NCBI RefSeq assembly: GCF_003996855.1
Contig: NZ_NRQY01000001.1
Coordinates: 975,646 to 1,030,243, forward strand
Source: Morganella morganii
GTDB lineage: Bacteria > Pseudomonadota > Gammaproteobacteria > Enterobacterales > Enterobacteriaceae
Length of the DNA stretch: 54,598 nt
Reading direction: 5' to 3'
The notes beneath the pieces were generated by a model that saw nothing but the letters and a program-made list of their open reading frames with translations, did not search any database and was not told the DNA's origin. How positions within the stretch are numbered: position 1 is the first letter of the stretch; every line of letters starts with the position of its first letter. Shown here in pieces: positions 36,364 through 46,156 of the stretch. The position numbers were made by a program, and so were the translations under genes.

Positions 36364-36752
36364 CTGAAAATTTCCTTTTTAAAAAAATCAATTAAACTGC
36401 TTTTCTGATTTTCAGCACACAGTGTTTTAGCACACCAATGCCCGAAATACTATTGTGTTATTTTATGTTGAATTGTAAATTAATAATAATATCAATATAT
36501 TACTGTAATTTGATGCGGTAAGGAAAATTCCTAATTTCTCAGAAAAATAGCGTCATGATACTGATTTTCCGGATATTATTTTATAAACACTCCGGGTTCC
36601 GGTTTAATTTATCCGGCAGAGATATTTTAAAGGCGTAAAACCAGCGGGTAACCATTTACGGCATCACGCTCGCGTCGCGGGCAGTCAGGGTTGCTGATTA
36701 CGGGAAAAACGCTGTAATCGTTTTGCTCATGATCCTGATAAAAATGCGTCTG
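36364..36752. other. Gene-poor stretch between PAP2 and pip remnant
   Basis: About 390 bases, strongly AT-rich to 36600 and then near normal composition. On the minus strand a short open frame ending near 36632 (EQNDYSVFP, then PDCPRRERDAVNGYPLVL) has no stop for about 35 codons and may be the tail of a gene lost in the deletion that truncated pip. Otherwise nothing recognisable. Confidence 0.35.
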
Positions 36753-37335
<583 letters not shown>

Positions 37336-37417
37336 CTAATCAATAACCCGCATAAAAGACAAGCAGTCCGTGGATTTACATCACGGACTGCCATGCTGGT
37401 TTAATCTGTTAATTCAT

Positions 37418-38605
37418 TCAGATAGTAGTGCATTGCTCTGCATCTGAAACAGACTTCTGCGGTTTTGTCCGGCGTAAGGTTATCCGCAGCACCACTAATC
37501 CGGCAGCGGCCACTGCTGCACCGGCATAACTGACCCCGGCGTAATCACCACCGTTTGCCAGCACCGAAGCCCCCAGTGCAGCACCAACCGCATTACCGAG
37601 GTTAAACGCGCCGATATTAACGGAAGATGCCAATGCCTGCGCCTCTGATGCGACCTGCATGACTTTTACCTGAAGCGGCGGGACGATCCCAAAACTGGCC
37701 GCACCCCAGATAACCAGCATAATTCCGGCCGTGACAGTGTCACGCGCCATCAGCGGAAACAGGACCATCGTCAGTGCCAGCAGTGCGAATAATCCGTATA
37801 ACGTGCGGGAAACAGAACGGTTTGCCCATACACCGCCCAGATAGTTACCCAGCGTAAAGCCCAGTCCGACCAGTATCAGCATCATACTGATCTGTGTTTC
37901 CGGTACTGCGGAAATAAAGGTCAGCGCGGGTGCAATATAGGTATAAAACGTAAACATGGCGCTGGCACCCAGCACAGTACACAGCATCGCCAGTAATACT
38001 GCCGGACGGGTCAGTACCCGTAATTCACGGCGCAGATTGAGTTCTTGCCCCTGCATATTACGCGGCAGTGATCGCAGCAGCGCCGCCATTGTCAGCAGGC
38101 CCAGAAGGCTGACAACAAAGAAAGATTCCCGCCAGCCCAGTATCTGAGACAATTTAGTGATTGCCGGAACGCCGCCGATATTGGCGATGGTCAGTCCCAT
38201 AAACATGCCAGCTATTGCTCCTGCTTCTTTACCTTTTGCCACCACTCGGGTTGCCACCATAGCGCCGATACCGAAAAACGCGCCGTGATTCAGACTGGTG
38301 ATAAAGCGGGCGAGCAGCAGCGTATTATAATCCGGCGCCAGCGCTGACATCACATTGCCTGCTGTAAAAATGCTCATCAGAAAAATCAGCGCGGCTTTCG
38401 GCGAACGGCGGATCAGCAGCAGTGTCATCACCGGTGCTCCCAGCATCACACCCAGTGCATATACCACCACCAGCATTCCGGCGGCAGGAATGGAAACACC
38501 CAGTGATCCGGCAATTTCCGGCAGCATTCCCATCGGGGAAAATTCCGTTGCCCCGATGGCAAACGCGCCGACAGACAGGGATAACAGAGCAGTATTTGTT
38601 CGCAT
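37418..38605 (-). CDS. MFS efflux transporter (DHA1 family, AraJ/YdhP-like)
   Basis: Twelve-helix major facilitator, 395 aa. Start of helix 1: LLSLSVGAFAIGATEFSPMGMLPEIAGSLGVSIPAAG, characteristic of the AraJ/YdhP/NepI group. Motif A-like loop: VMTLLLIRRSPKAAL; motif C region: FITSLNHGAFFGIGAMVATRVV. Substrate cannot be inferred; relatives export purine nucleosides, arabinose or drugs. It is divergent from a LysR gene (117 bases between starts), which is its probable regulator. Confidence 0.88.
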   Translation of the reverse strand: MRTNTALLSLSVGAFAIGATEFSPMGMLPEIAGSLGVSIPAAGMLVVVYALGVMLGAPVMTLLLIRRSPKAALIFLMSIFTAGNVMSALAPDYNTLLLARFITSLNHGAFFGIGAMVATRVVAKGKEAGAIAGMFMGLTIANIGGVPAITKLSQILGWRESFFVVSLLGLLTMAALLRSLPRNMQGQELNLRRELRVLTRPAVLLAMLCTVLGASAMFTFYTYIAPALTFISAVPETQISMMLILVGLGFTLGNYLGGVWANRSVSRTLYGLFALLALTMVLFPLMARDTVTAGIMLVIWGAASFGIVPPLQVKVMQVASEAQALASSVNIGAFNLGNAVGAALGASVLANGGDYAGVSYAGAAVAAAGLVVLRITLRRTKPQKSVSDAEQCTTI

Positions 38606-38722
38606 AATGTCCTCAGAATAAAAAAAACAACGTCACAGTGTTGTCAGGACGGCGATTCTGCCACATTGATTTTCGCGGGAACAGCCGTTAATCTGCAAAA
38701 AACAATTGAGTAAAACGCAATA

Positions 38723-39625
38723 ATGAAAATCACACTGGAAGAAATGCGGGCATTTATCGCGGTGATTGACTGCGGCTCAGTTACTGCCGCCGCCGCGCAG
38801 AGCGGATTGACTGTTTCGGCTGTCAGCCGTGCCCTGCTGCGCCTTGAAGAAAAAATGAACAGCACCTTGCTTTACCGCACCACACGGCGGCTTAAACTGA
38901 CGGAGGAAGGCGCTCTGTTTCTGCAAAAAGCACGCGATGTGGTACAGCTGGCGCAGGAAGCAGAAGATGTGCTGATGAACCACAAAGAAATCCCTTCCGG
39001 CACTTTGCGGGTCGATGCCTCAACGCCTGTTCAGCTCCATGTGATTGCACCGCTGGTAACACAATTCCATGAACGTTATCCGCAAATCCGCCTTGAACTG
39101 ACTAACTTTGAAGGCATTACCAATTTACTGGAAAAACAGACCGATATTGCATTCCGTTTCGGCCCGCTGGCCGATTCGTCTCTGCATGCCACGCTGATGG
39201 GATATACCCGCCAGCGGGTTCTGGCCAGTCCCCGCTATCTTCAGCAATATGGTGAGCCGAAAACACCGGAAGATCTGGCGCAGCACACCCTGCTGGGATT
39301 TATCGCACCGGAAAATCTGAATATCTGGCCGCTGTATAACGGCAACAAAAAGGGCCTGAAAATTACGCCATCGCTGGCTGCGGGCAGCGGAGAAATTATC
39401 TGTAACCTGGCGCGTTCCGGCGCAGGAATTGCCTGTATCTCCGATTTTGTGACGCATGAAATGCGTGAAAATGGTGAATTTCGTCAGATTTTGACGTCGT
39501 ATACTTATGAGCATAAACAGCCGGTTAATGCAGTTTATTACCGGAGTCAGGCACTTTCTCCCCGTCTGCGCTGTTTTATCGATTTTGTTCTGCAACACAG
39601 CCGGAGTTTCACGCAAGCCGGTTAA
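38723..39625 (+). CDS. LysR-family transcriptional regulator
   Basis: 300 aa. Winged helix at the N-terminus: MRAFIAVIDCGSVTAAAAQSGLTVSAVSRALLRLEEKMNSTLLYRTTRRLKLTEEG. The effector domain follows, with GTLRVDASTPVQLHVIAPL starting the first lobe. Divergent from the MFS exporter, so it is the likely regulator of that gene. It resembles the DsdC/AaeR-like group (sequence ends with a short basic tail) but no specific assignment is possible. Confidence 0.9.
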   Translation: MKITLEEMRAFIAVIDCGSVTAAAAQSGLTVSAVSRALLRLEEKMNSTLLYRTTRRLKLTEEGALFLQKARDVVQLAQEAEDVLMNHKEIPSGTLRVDASTPVQLHVIAPLVTQFHERYPQIRLELTNFEGITNLLEKQTDIAFRFGPLADSSLHATLMGYTRQRVLASPRYLQQYGEPKTPEDLAQHTLLGFIAPENLNIWPLYNGNKKGLKITPSLAAGSGEIICNLARSGAGIACISDFVTHEMRENGEFRQILTSYTYEHKQPVNAVYYRSQALSPRLRCFIDFVLQHSRSFTQAG

Positions 39626-39739
39626 TCTGAACACTACCTTAACCTATTGATGATACGGCGCCGGATCTGCTCGACAATATTTTTCAGCGCATTTAGTCTT
39701 AAAATAAATCTGCCCTGTAAAAATAAAAGAGAACTGACA

Positions 39740-41470
39740 ATGCAAACGGCACTGAATGCGCTGACTGCCGGCTTTCCGCCGGATGAACCCGGCATGATCG
39801 TCATGGTACATACTGATAATGGTGCAACGTGGCACAGCTGCCGGGGTATGGCGGATGTGGCAACCCGCACGCCGGTGACACCGGATACTATTTTTAATTT
39901 AGCCTCTGTTTCCAAACAATTCACCGCGTTTTCACTGCTGTTACTGGCACAGGAAGGTAAAGTTTCTCTCAGTGATTCTGTTTTGTCTCTGTTGCCTGAG
40001 CTGGGTGAGTATGCTCGCCCGGTGACATTGCGCCACCTCCTGCATCATACTTCCGGGCTGAAGGACTATATGGATCTCGCTTTTGCCCGCAAAGTGGGTT
40101 TTTATGATCCGCTGACACCGCAGGAAACCCTGGCTGACCTGGTCAGTCAGACTGAGGCAGATTTTCCGCCCGGAACCCGCCATGATTACAGTAATACCGG
40201 TTATTTTTTATTATCGCAGATTATCGAACGGGTCAGCGGACAGTCATTTGCGGACTTTGCCCGTGAGCGGATTTTTGCACCGCTGGCGATGGATAAAACC
40301 TTTATTGTTGAGCAATATCCGGCACCGCAAACCATTGCAACCGGTTACGGCAAAGCCGCCGGTCAGTGGCGGATTTCCGAAAGTCCGTGGACACACACCG
40401 GCGACGGCGCGGTACATTCCTGTGCGGCAGACCTGATGAAATGAGGTGAAAACTACCGCACCGCCCGTATCGGCGGCTCTGCACTGATACAACAGATGAC
40501 AGATACCCTCTCCCCGCAGACAGAAAACGGCACGCCCGTTACGGATTATGAACCGTATGCAGCCGGGTTATATACCCTGCAACATTTCGGTGAACTGAGT
40601 CTGGAACATGCCGGAGGCTGGATGGGTACCAGCACGTACTTTATCCGGCTGACAAAATCAGATACCACCATCGTTGTTTTATCCAACCACGAAGAGTGTG
40701 ATACCGAAGCATTGGCCCTGGCAGCAGCAGCGGCTTTTCTCAGCCCGGCATTCCCTGCGGTGATCACTGACCACTGGGATGAGGAATACCGGCGTGGTGA
40801 GGTGCTGGCAGAATCCTCCTTATGGCGGCTGATGTGCAGAACTGATTTGGAAACCGGCTATGATGCGCTGTGGTTACGGCAACCGGGACATAACCGCATT
40901 CATGTTTCTGCTGAACTGGCACAACAGCTTGCGCTGACCCGGGAACCGCCGGTATCACGGGATGAATTTCTTTCTCTTGCGCAACAGGCCGGGCTTCGCT
41001 GGCAGTATGCGGATCAGTTTTTTTATCTGACCGAGGCCGCGGAAGCAGCTCAGAAAAATGCTGTTATCCCGGGTAATGTCCGCATGCTGACAGAAGCAGA
41101 CCGGGATATTTTTGACCTGTTTTGCGCTCAGAATAATGAGGATGATTTGGATACGGCGGGTGTGGAACTGACGCATCCGCGGGTCACGGGTGTTTTTGCG
41201 GAAGGTCAGCTGGTTGCCGCCGCAAGTGCCTGTCAGTGGGAAGATTCGTTATTGCAGGATATCGGTGTACTGACCGATCCCCGTTACCGCAGACAAGGAT
41301 TTGCCCGTCAGGCATTGCTGGCGCTGAACCGGGTAATTCTTGATGCCGGTTTAAGACCGCAGTACCGCTGCCAGACCGATAACATATCCTCCCTGATCCT
41401 CGCGCAACAGAGCGGATTTACACCGTTTGCACAATGGGATTTTCTCTTATCGGCGGATGAGGGAGAGTAA
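39740..41470 (+). pseudogene. Serine beta-lactamase-fold hydrolase fused to a GNAT domain, with in-frame TGA
   Basis: One continuous frame of 576 codons interrupted only by TGA at 40442-40444. The N-terminal part is a class C beta-lactamase/DD-peptidase-fold hydrolase: SVSKQFT (SxxK, about residues 57-63), DYSNTGYFLL (YxN-like), and HAGGWMGT (HxG, after the stop). The TGA replaces the Trp of the family motif DLMKWG, a G-to-A change. After the hydrolase end (LSNHEECDTEALALAAA) the frame continues into an acetyltransferase domain ending DPRYRRQGFARQALLAL (R-x-x-G-x-A) and ILAQQSGFTPFAQWDF. The 40496 ATG could restart a GNAT-containing product. First of a two-gene unit with 41475. Confidence 0.75.
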
Positions 41471-41474
41471 CAAC

Positions 41475-42542
41475 ATGATAGCGCGTTATATCCGCCGGAC
41501 GCTTACCTGGCTCGCCCTGCTGTTACTGACGGCCGGGCTGATATTGTTTTTTACCAGTCATCTTGATGATTTTGATTTCGATAATGCCATCACTAAAGAG
41601 CTGACCTTCACCTCACAGGGAAATACCCTTTCCGGTACCCTGCTGCTGCCCGGTAACGGACACCCGGCGGCAGTTGCCGTTATTATTCATGGTGATGGTC
41701 CGCAGGACCGGTATTCAGATAACGGATATAACCCTCTGTTTAACTCGCTGCTGGATGCCGGTATTGCGGTATTTTCATGGGATAAAGCCGGCACCGGCAA
41801 TAGTCAGGGAAACTGGCTGCATCAGTCCATGGATGATCGCGCTGAGGAAGCGGTGGCAGCACTGACACTGATACAATCCCGCTATCAGAACACCCCGGTG
41901 CAGATTGGTTTTCTCGGCTTTTCTCAGGCCGGATGGGTGATCCCGGTGGCAGCATCACAATCACAGCCCGCCTTTTCCGTGATTATCGGCGGTGCAGTGA
42001 ACTGGCGGGAGCAGGGACAGTTTTATCAGAGACTACGCTACGCACAGCAGGGAAAATCGCCGGAAGAAATTACACAACTGCTGGCCGCAGAACAGGCGGA
42101 TAATGATCGGATATTTGGTTCGGATGGTTCAAAAGATCCGGCACAGCGCGGTGATATGACACCGGATCGCTTTGCGTTTGTGGTCAAAAATTACCTGAGT
42201 GATGCCTCACCGGCGATCCCGCAGATGAACGGCCGGGTGCTGGCCGTCTGGGGTGCGGAAGATCTTAACGTGGATGCCCTGCCGAATGCCTGCCGTTATC
42301 AGTCTCTTCTGAAAAATGACCCGCAGGCAAACGTTATTGTCTTTCCGCAGGCCGGGCATGGTTTATTACAATCCCCGGCATTTAATTATCAGCTCAGCAG
42401 CGACTGGCCGGTACTGCGTCAATGGCAATTCCTGTACGCCGGACGGGAAGCCTATTATCCGGGGGCATTGTCTCTGATCACTGACTGGATCAAAAACAAA
42501 AAACCGGATTTGACGGCGTATTATCCGGCTTGTCAGTCCTGA
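41475..42542 (+). CDS. Membrane-anchored alpha/beta-hydrolase
   Basis: 355 aa with an N-terminal hydrophobic anchor or signal (RTLTWLALLLLTAGLILFF) so it probably acts in the periplasm. The hydrolase core has VAVIIHGDGPQDRYSDNGYN (oxyanion region), nucleophile GFSQAGW, acid in AVWGAEDLNVD, and His in FPQAGHGLL. It resembles dienelactone-hydrolase/acyl-CoA-thioester-type S9-like esterases. Starts five bases after the acetyltransferase stop with GGGAGAG upstream, so it is co-transcribed with the broken serine hydrolase. Substrate unknown. Confidence 0.85.
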   Translation: MIARYIRRTLTWLALLLLTAGLILFFTSHLDDFDFDNAITKELTFTSQGNTLSGTLLLPGNGHPAAVAVIIHGDGPQDRYSDNGYNPLFNSLLDAGIAVFSWDKAGTGNSQGNWLHQSMDDRAEEAVAALTLIQSRYQNTPVQIGFLGFSQAGWVIPVAASQSQPAFSVIIGGAVNWREQGQFYQRLRYAQQGKSPEEITQLLAAEQADNDRIFGSDGSKDPAQRGDMTPDRFAFVVKNYLSDASPAIPQMNGRVLAVWGAEDLNVDALPNACRYQSLLKNDPQANVIVFPQAGHGLLQSPAFNYQLSSDWPVLRQWQFLYAGREAYYPGALSLITDWIKNKKPDLTAYYPACQS

Positions 42543-42595
42543 ATCATCTGCTGAAAGCGGGCATAGCCCCGCTTCGCGGCTTCGTGATATAGCCT

Positions 42596-43453
42596 TCAGA
42601 GCAGTGAAACCTGTCCCCGGATACAACCGGTTACCGCGCCGCCGACCCAAATTCCGTCCGCATCCTGCCGGACACTCAGCCAGCCGTCACGTTTCACACT
42701 TTCCCCCTGCCGTGCCAGATAGTGCGGCGGCAATGTGCCGTTGCCGATAAGCCATTGCGCTAGCGCTGCATTCAGGCTGCCGGTCACCGGATCTTCCGCA
42801 CCTCTGCGGTTAATAAATGCCCTTACCGCAAGTAATGCTTCGCTGCCTGCCGGGTATTTTGCACACACCCCGATTTTATACAGTGCTTTATTACCGGACT
42901 GACTGAGCAGGCTGTAATCCGGTGAGATTGCCAGCAGGCGGTCGGCAGAATCCATTTCAACGCCTGTCCATGCCGGGCCGTTATCAATATATTTTGCCTG
43001 CAAAATGGCGTTTCGCGGGATGCCGTAAGCCCGCGCGATGATGTTGCATTCATCTTCTGTCAGCATCCGTTCATTAATCACCGGCGGTGCGGCAAAGGCA
43101 GTTCCCTGTTCAGACTGACGCAGTGTGATAAGCCCGGCGGCACATTCCTGAATGATATCCCGCGTTTCACTGAAACCGGTATGCTGCTTCCAGACATGAC
43201 AACTGCCCAGAGTCGGATGCCCGGCAAACGGCAGTTCACCGTCCGGCGTGAAAATCCGGACACGGTAATCCGCCTGCGGATTCTGCGGTTTCAGCAGAAA
43301 CGTGGTTTCACTGAGGTTTGTCCAGCGGGCAAAACGGTGCATTTCTTCATCCGTCATGTCATCCGCATCCGCAACAACCGCCAGGGCATTACCCAGCAGC
43401 GGTACATCAGAGAAAACATCAACCTGGTAAAAAGGATGAGTTTTACTGTTCAC
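42596..43453 (-). CDS. PhzF-family isomerase, copy 1
   Basis: 285-aa PhzF/diaminopimelate-epimerase-fold protein. Signatures: YQVDVFSDVPLLGNALAVV at the N-terminus, the catalytic Glu in TNLSETTFLL, FTPDGELPFAGHPTLGSCH, and EDPVTGSLNAALAQWL near the C-terminus. PhzF isomerises 2,3-dihydro-3-hydroxyanthranilate in phenazine synthesis, but most homologues, including those in enterics without phenazine genes, are of unknown function, and no phenazine genes are here. It sits immediately downstream of a paralogue with which it shares an almost identical 5' segment. Confidence 0.9.
   Translation of the reverse strand: MNSKTHPFYQVDVFSDVPLLGNALAVVADADDMTDEEMHRFARWTNLSETTFLLKPQNPQADYRVRIFTPDGELPFAGHPTLGSCHVWKQHTGFSETRDIIQECAAGLITLRQSEQGTAFAAPPVINERMLTEDECNIIARAYGIPRNAILQAKYIDNGPAWTGVEMDSADRLLAISPDYSLLSQSGNKALYKIGVCAKYPAGSEALLAVRAFINRRGAEDPVTGSLNAALAQWLIGNGTLPPHYLARQGESVKRDGWLSVRQDADGIWVGGAVTGCIRGQVSLL
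43257..43369. repeat. 113-bp block identical in both phzF copies (copy 1)
   Basis: Identical to 44127-44239 at every base, inside two paralogues that otherwise differ clearly. Suggests gene conversion. Confidence 0.9.
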
Positions 43454-43480
43454 AGTTAATATCCTTTGATTTATTTTCAG

Positions 43481-44323
43481 TCAGCGCAGAACCGCTTGTC
43501 CGGTGATAACACTCGTCACATCTCCGGCAACCCATACCTGTCCCTCTTCGCGGCTGACAAAAATTTTGCCGTCCCGGCCGATAACCTGCCCCTGACCAGC
43601 CACATAGCGCTCCGGTAAAATACCTTCCCCGATCAGCCACTGGGCAAGTGAGGCATTAAGACTGCCGGTCACCGGATCTTCTTCTGACAGAGAACAGCAT
43701 AATCCGCGAACTTCCAGCTTAACCGGCCCGTCCTGGTCATCATACAGCGCGCAAAGACCGATATCGTACCCGTTCAGCAGAGAATAATCCGGCTTCGCGG
43801 CCAGCACTTTTGCAACCGACGTCAGTTGCAGGCCAATCCATCCCGGGCCGTTATCAACCCAGGCGGTGCGCACCACATCTTCATCACGCAGCCCCAGCGC
43901 TTTCACAATATAAGCCACCTGCTGCGGATCAGTATCCCCGCCGCGCAGCAACGCGGGCGCGGCAAATGCCAGCCGGTTATCCTGCTGACGGATCGTCACC
44001 GCGCCGACACCGCACTCCTGAATAATGCCGCGTGTTTCTTTAAACTGTTGTGTTTCACGCCAGACATAACAGGTGCCCAGGGTCGGGTGTCCGGCAAACG
44101 GCAGTTCACCGTCCGGCGTGAAGATACGGACACGGTAATCCGCCTGCGGATTCTGCGGTTTCAGCAGAAACGTGGTTTCACTGAGGTTTGTCCAGCGGGC
44201 AAAACGGTGCATTTCTTCATCCGTCATGTCATCCGCATCAACCACTACTGCAAGGGCATTACCCAGCAGCGGAACCTCAGAAAAAACATCAACCTGGTAA
44301 AACTGATAAGTGCGGGTATTCAA
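43481..44323 (-). CDS. PhzF-family isomerase, copy 2
   Basis: 280-aa paralogue of the neighbouring gene, 27 bases upstream of it on the same strand. Same motifs: YQVDVFSEVPLLGNALAVV, TNLSETTFLLK, FTPDGELPFAGHPTLGTCYVW, EEDPVTGSLNASLAQWLIGEG. Beyond about residue 80 the two proteins diverge markedly (roughly half identical by eye), so the duplication is old and only the N-terminal part is recent. The pair probably forms an operon. Function unknown. Confidence 0.9.
   Translation of the reverse strand: MNTRTYQFYQVDVFSEVPLLGNALAVVVDADDMTDEEMHRFARWTNLSETTFLLKPQNPQADYRVRIFTPDGELPFAGHPTLGTCYVWRETQQFKETRGIIQECGVGAVTIRQQDNRLAFAAPALLRGGDTDPQQVAYIVKALGLRDEDVVRTAWVDNGPGWIGLQLTSVAKVLAAKPDYSLLNGYDIGLCALYDDQDGPVKLEVRGLCCSLSEEDPVTGSLNASLAQWLIGEGILPERYVAGQGQVIGRDGKIFVSREEGQVWVAGDVTSVITGQAVLR
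44127..44239. repeat. 113-bp block identical in both phzF copies (copy 2)
   Basis: Second copy, offset by 870 bases from the first. Confidence 0.9.
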
Positions 44324-44402
44324 CGTTATTATCCTTTTTATGTGGAAACGGCTCAGACAGAATAATTTTTATCACAGAAAACGCTTATGATGAAATCATA
44401 AA

Positions 44403-44440
44403 GGGGTCTGATGCTCAGTGGCGCGAAAACTCACTTTAAG
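44403..44440 (+). repeat. Solitary Tn3-type terminal inverted repeat
   Basis: Starts GGGGTCTGATGCTCAGTGGC and continues GCGAAAACTCACTTTAAG. It matches the 38-bp terminal repeat of Tn3 (GGGGTCTGACGCTCAGTGGA onward) at about 34 of 38 positions and also continues with GGG-TT as in Tn3. No partner end or transposase gene is visible, so it looks like a remnant of a different Tn3-group element from the one at 27674-30345. The rest of 44324-44690 has no gene I can support. Confidence 0.8.
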
Positions 44441-44690
44441 GGGTTCCGGCGTGAAGAAAAAATACCTTATTTTTCCGGCTCAAAGCCCCGGCTGACAATT
44501 TCTACCCTCACCAGTCCTGATGAGCCGGACAGTCTGAAAGGACTGCGCAAACGGGTCAGTGATAAACCAATACGGATATATTCTGTGTTTAACGGAAACT
44601 GTCAGTAGCAAAAAAGTTGACACTCCGCGGAGAGCACAATGTCATAATGACCGGTGAATACACATTCACCCCGGTGATAAAGGAACAGCA

Positions 44691-45095
44691 ATGACCGCAA
44701 AAATGATCGATAAACTGGCACTGATCACGCTGAAAGACAGCAAAGTGGCAATGGTACGCTCCCATAACAAAACCCTGTTCTACGCGCCGGGCGGCAAACG
44801 TGAAGCCGGTGAAACTGACGAACAGGCGCTGTGCCGTGAAATTGATGAGGAGCTGACGGTAACCCTGAAACCGGACACCATCACATTTTACGGGGAGTTC
44901 ACCGGACAGGCGGACGGCAAACAGGACGGTACACAGGTGCGTATCCGCTGTTATCAGGCGGAATTTACCGGCGAATTGCAACCGGCGGCAGAAATTGCTG
45001 AGCTGGACTGGCTCGACAGCCGCGATCTGCCCCGCTGTTCCCTGGTAGCCGCGTTGATTATCAAAGATCTCGCAGCACGAAAACTGATCGGCTGA
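44691..45095 (+). CDS. Nudix hydrolase
   Basis: 134-aa Nudix protein with a textbook box GGKREAGETDEQALCREIDEEL (GX5EX7REUXEEXGU form, about residues 33-55). It begins ALITLKDSKVAMVRSHNK and ends ELDWLDSRDLPRCSLVAALIIKDL. Related small Nudix proteins hydrolyse (d)NTPs or damaged nucleotides; the exact substrate is unknown. ATG with AAAGGA upstream. Monocistronic. Confidence 0.88.
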   Translation: MTAKMIDKLALITLKDSKVAMVRSHNKTLFYAPGGKREAGETDEQALCREIDEELTVTLKPDTITFYGEFTGQADGKQDGTQVRIRCYQAEFTGELQPAAEIAELDWLDSRDLPRCSLVAALIIKDLAARKLIG

Positions 45096-45183
45096 TATAC
45101 CGCAACTGAGCAATTTTGTACAAGACAGAATATAAAACTGCGCGATAATAATCGGTTATAGTGAAGGCAGAACAGGACGTATT

Positions 45184-45801
45184 ATGCAGCATGACGGGCA
45201 TTCCCGCGAACAGGCGGACTATTTTCATCTGGACGATTTTTATGGTCTGGGGATGATCTCTGCCCGTTACTATCAGCAAAAGTTCAGCCGTCATACTCAC
45301 GAAGGCTTTTGCATCGGCGTGATCACCATTCTCGTTTCAGTCTTTTTTATCACCTCGCAACATCTGCTGTACGGGCTCACACTGCGCCCGCATGTACAGC
45401 CGTTTTCCCCGCTGCAACGGGCTGGCATCGGTTTTTTACTGACGGATGAATTGTTTGCTGTCAGTGTCGCCGGGCGCCGGCGCCTGAGTTTTGCCTATCT
45501 GTTCGGTGCCGGACTCAGTTTTTATCTGGTCTGGGTACTGGTCAGTATTTTCGGTATTGTATTGGCACACAGCATCAGTGACCTGAGTCAGCTCCGGCTC
45601 GACTTTTCGGTGGTGGCGACACTGCTGGCGATTGTGGTGCCGCTGATCAAATCCAAAAGCGCACTTGCCGGGGCACTCTTCTCCTTCGCAGTCACGATTA
45701 TTCTGACCCGGGCAGGTATTCAGGGCAGCGCGGTGATTGCCGGGGTCAGCGCCATGCTGCTGGCCGTTCTGCTGGGACGTAAATGGGGGGATGTAAAATG
45801 A
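45184..45801 (+). pseudogene. AraC regulator N-terminus fused to truncated AzlC permease (deletion chimera)
   Basis: The first about 45 residues (HLDDFYGLGMISARYYQQKFSRHTHEGFCIGVI) are the start of an AraC-family ligand-binding domain. From about residue 48 (VSVFFITSQHLLYGLTLRPH) the sequence is AzlC, the large subunit of a branched-chain amino-acid exporter, lacking its first about 65 residues and first two helices. AraC-azlC-azlD is a common gene order, so one in-frame deletion of roughly 0.9-1 kb would produce this 205-aa ORF. The product keeps several helices but is unlikely to export or regulate. The deletion could be artefactual. Its end overlaps the azlD start (ATGA). Confidence 0.8.
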
Positions 45802-46109
45802 GCTGGGGATTAATACCCGCACTGACGCTGATGCTGTTTTCACTGCGCTTTATTTTTCTGATTCCGGGATTACCGCTGCGGTTGCCGGTTTTTATTCAGC
45901 AGGCACTGACCTATTCCGCGCCCTGTCTGCTGGTGGCTATTTGCGCGCCGATTGTATTATTAGAGGAACATAAATTCCGTGATATCAGTGATAATCCGTA
46001 TTTATGGGGCACCCTGTTTTGTATTGTTGCCGCACGACTGATTAAAAATACCCTGCTGACTGTCGTGCTGACGCTGGTATTTTTCTACACCCTGATTTAT
46101 TTGTTCTGA
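45798..46109 (+). CDS. azlD: AzlD-type small subunit of a branched-chain amino-acid exporter
   Basis: 103-aa protein with four hydrophobic helices (LIPALTLMLFSLRFIFLIPG, YSAPCLLVAICAPIVLL, LWGTLFCIVAARLIKN, TVVLTLVFFYTLIYLF), the size and pattern of AzlD. It starts at an ATG overlapping the AzlC-chimera stop. With AzlC damaged it has no partner. Confidence in the family is moderate because AzlD proteins are short and low in motif content. Confidence 0.7.
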   Translation: MSWGLIPALTLMLFSLRFIFLIPGLPLRLPVFIQQALTYSAPCLLVAICAPIVLLEEHKFRDISDNPYLWGTLFCIVAARLIKNTLLTVVLTLVFFYTLIYLF

Positions 46110-46119
46110 TTATTTAACT

Positions 46120-46145
46120 GTCCGCACCGGGTTTCCGGTGCGGAC
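46120..46145. terminator. Hairpin between azlD and the binding-protein gene
   Basis: GTCCGCACCGG and CCGGTGCGGAC form an 11-bp perfect stem with a 4-base loop between convergent genes; the flanks have no long T run. Confidence 0.65.
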
Positions 46146-46156
46146 ATCCCGCATCA

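Noticed and set aside
40442..40444. TGA as a possible selenocysteine codon
   Set aside because: The family has Trp at this position (DLMKWG), no hairpin of SECIS type follows directly, and one G-to-A change explains it.
44411..44608. 65-codon ORF after the phzF pair
   Set aside because: It begins inside the Tn3-type inverted repeat and its translation has no recognisable domain; treated as non-coding remnant DNA.
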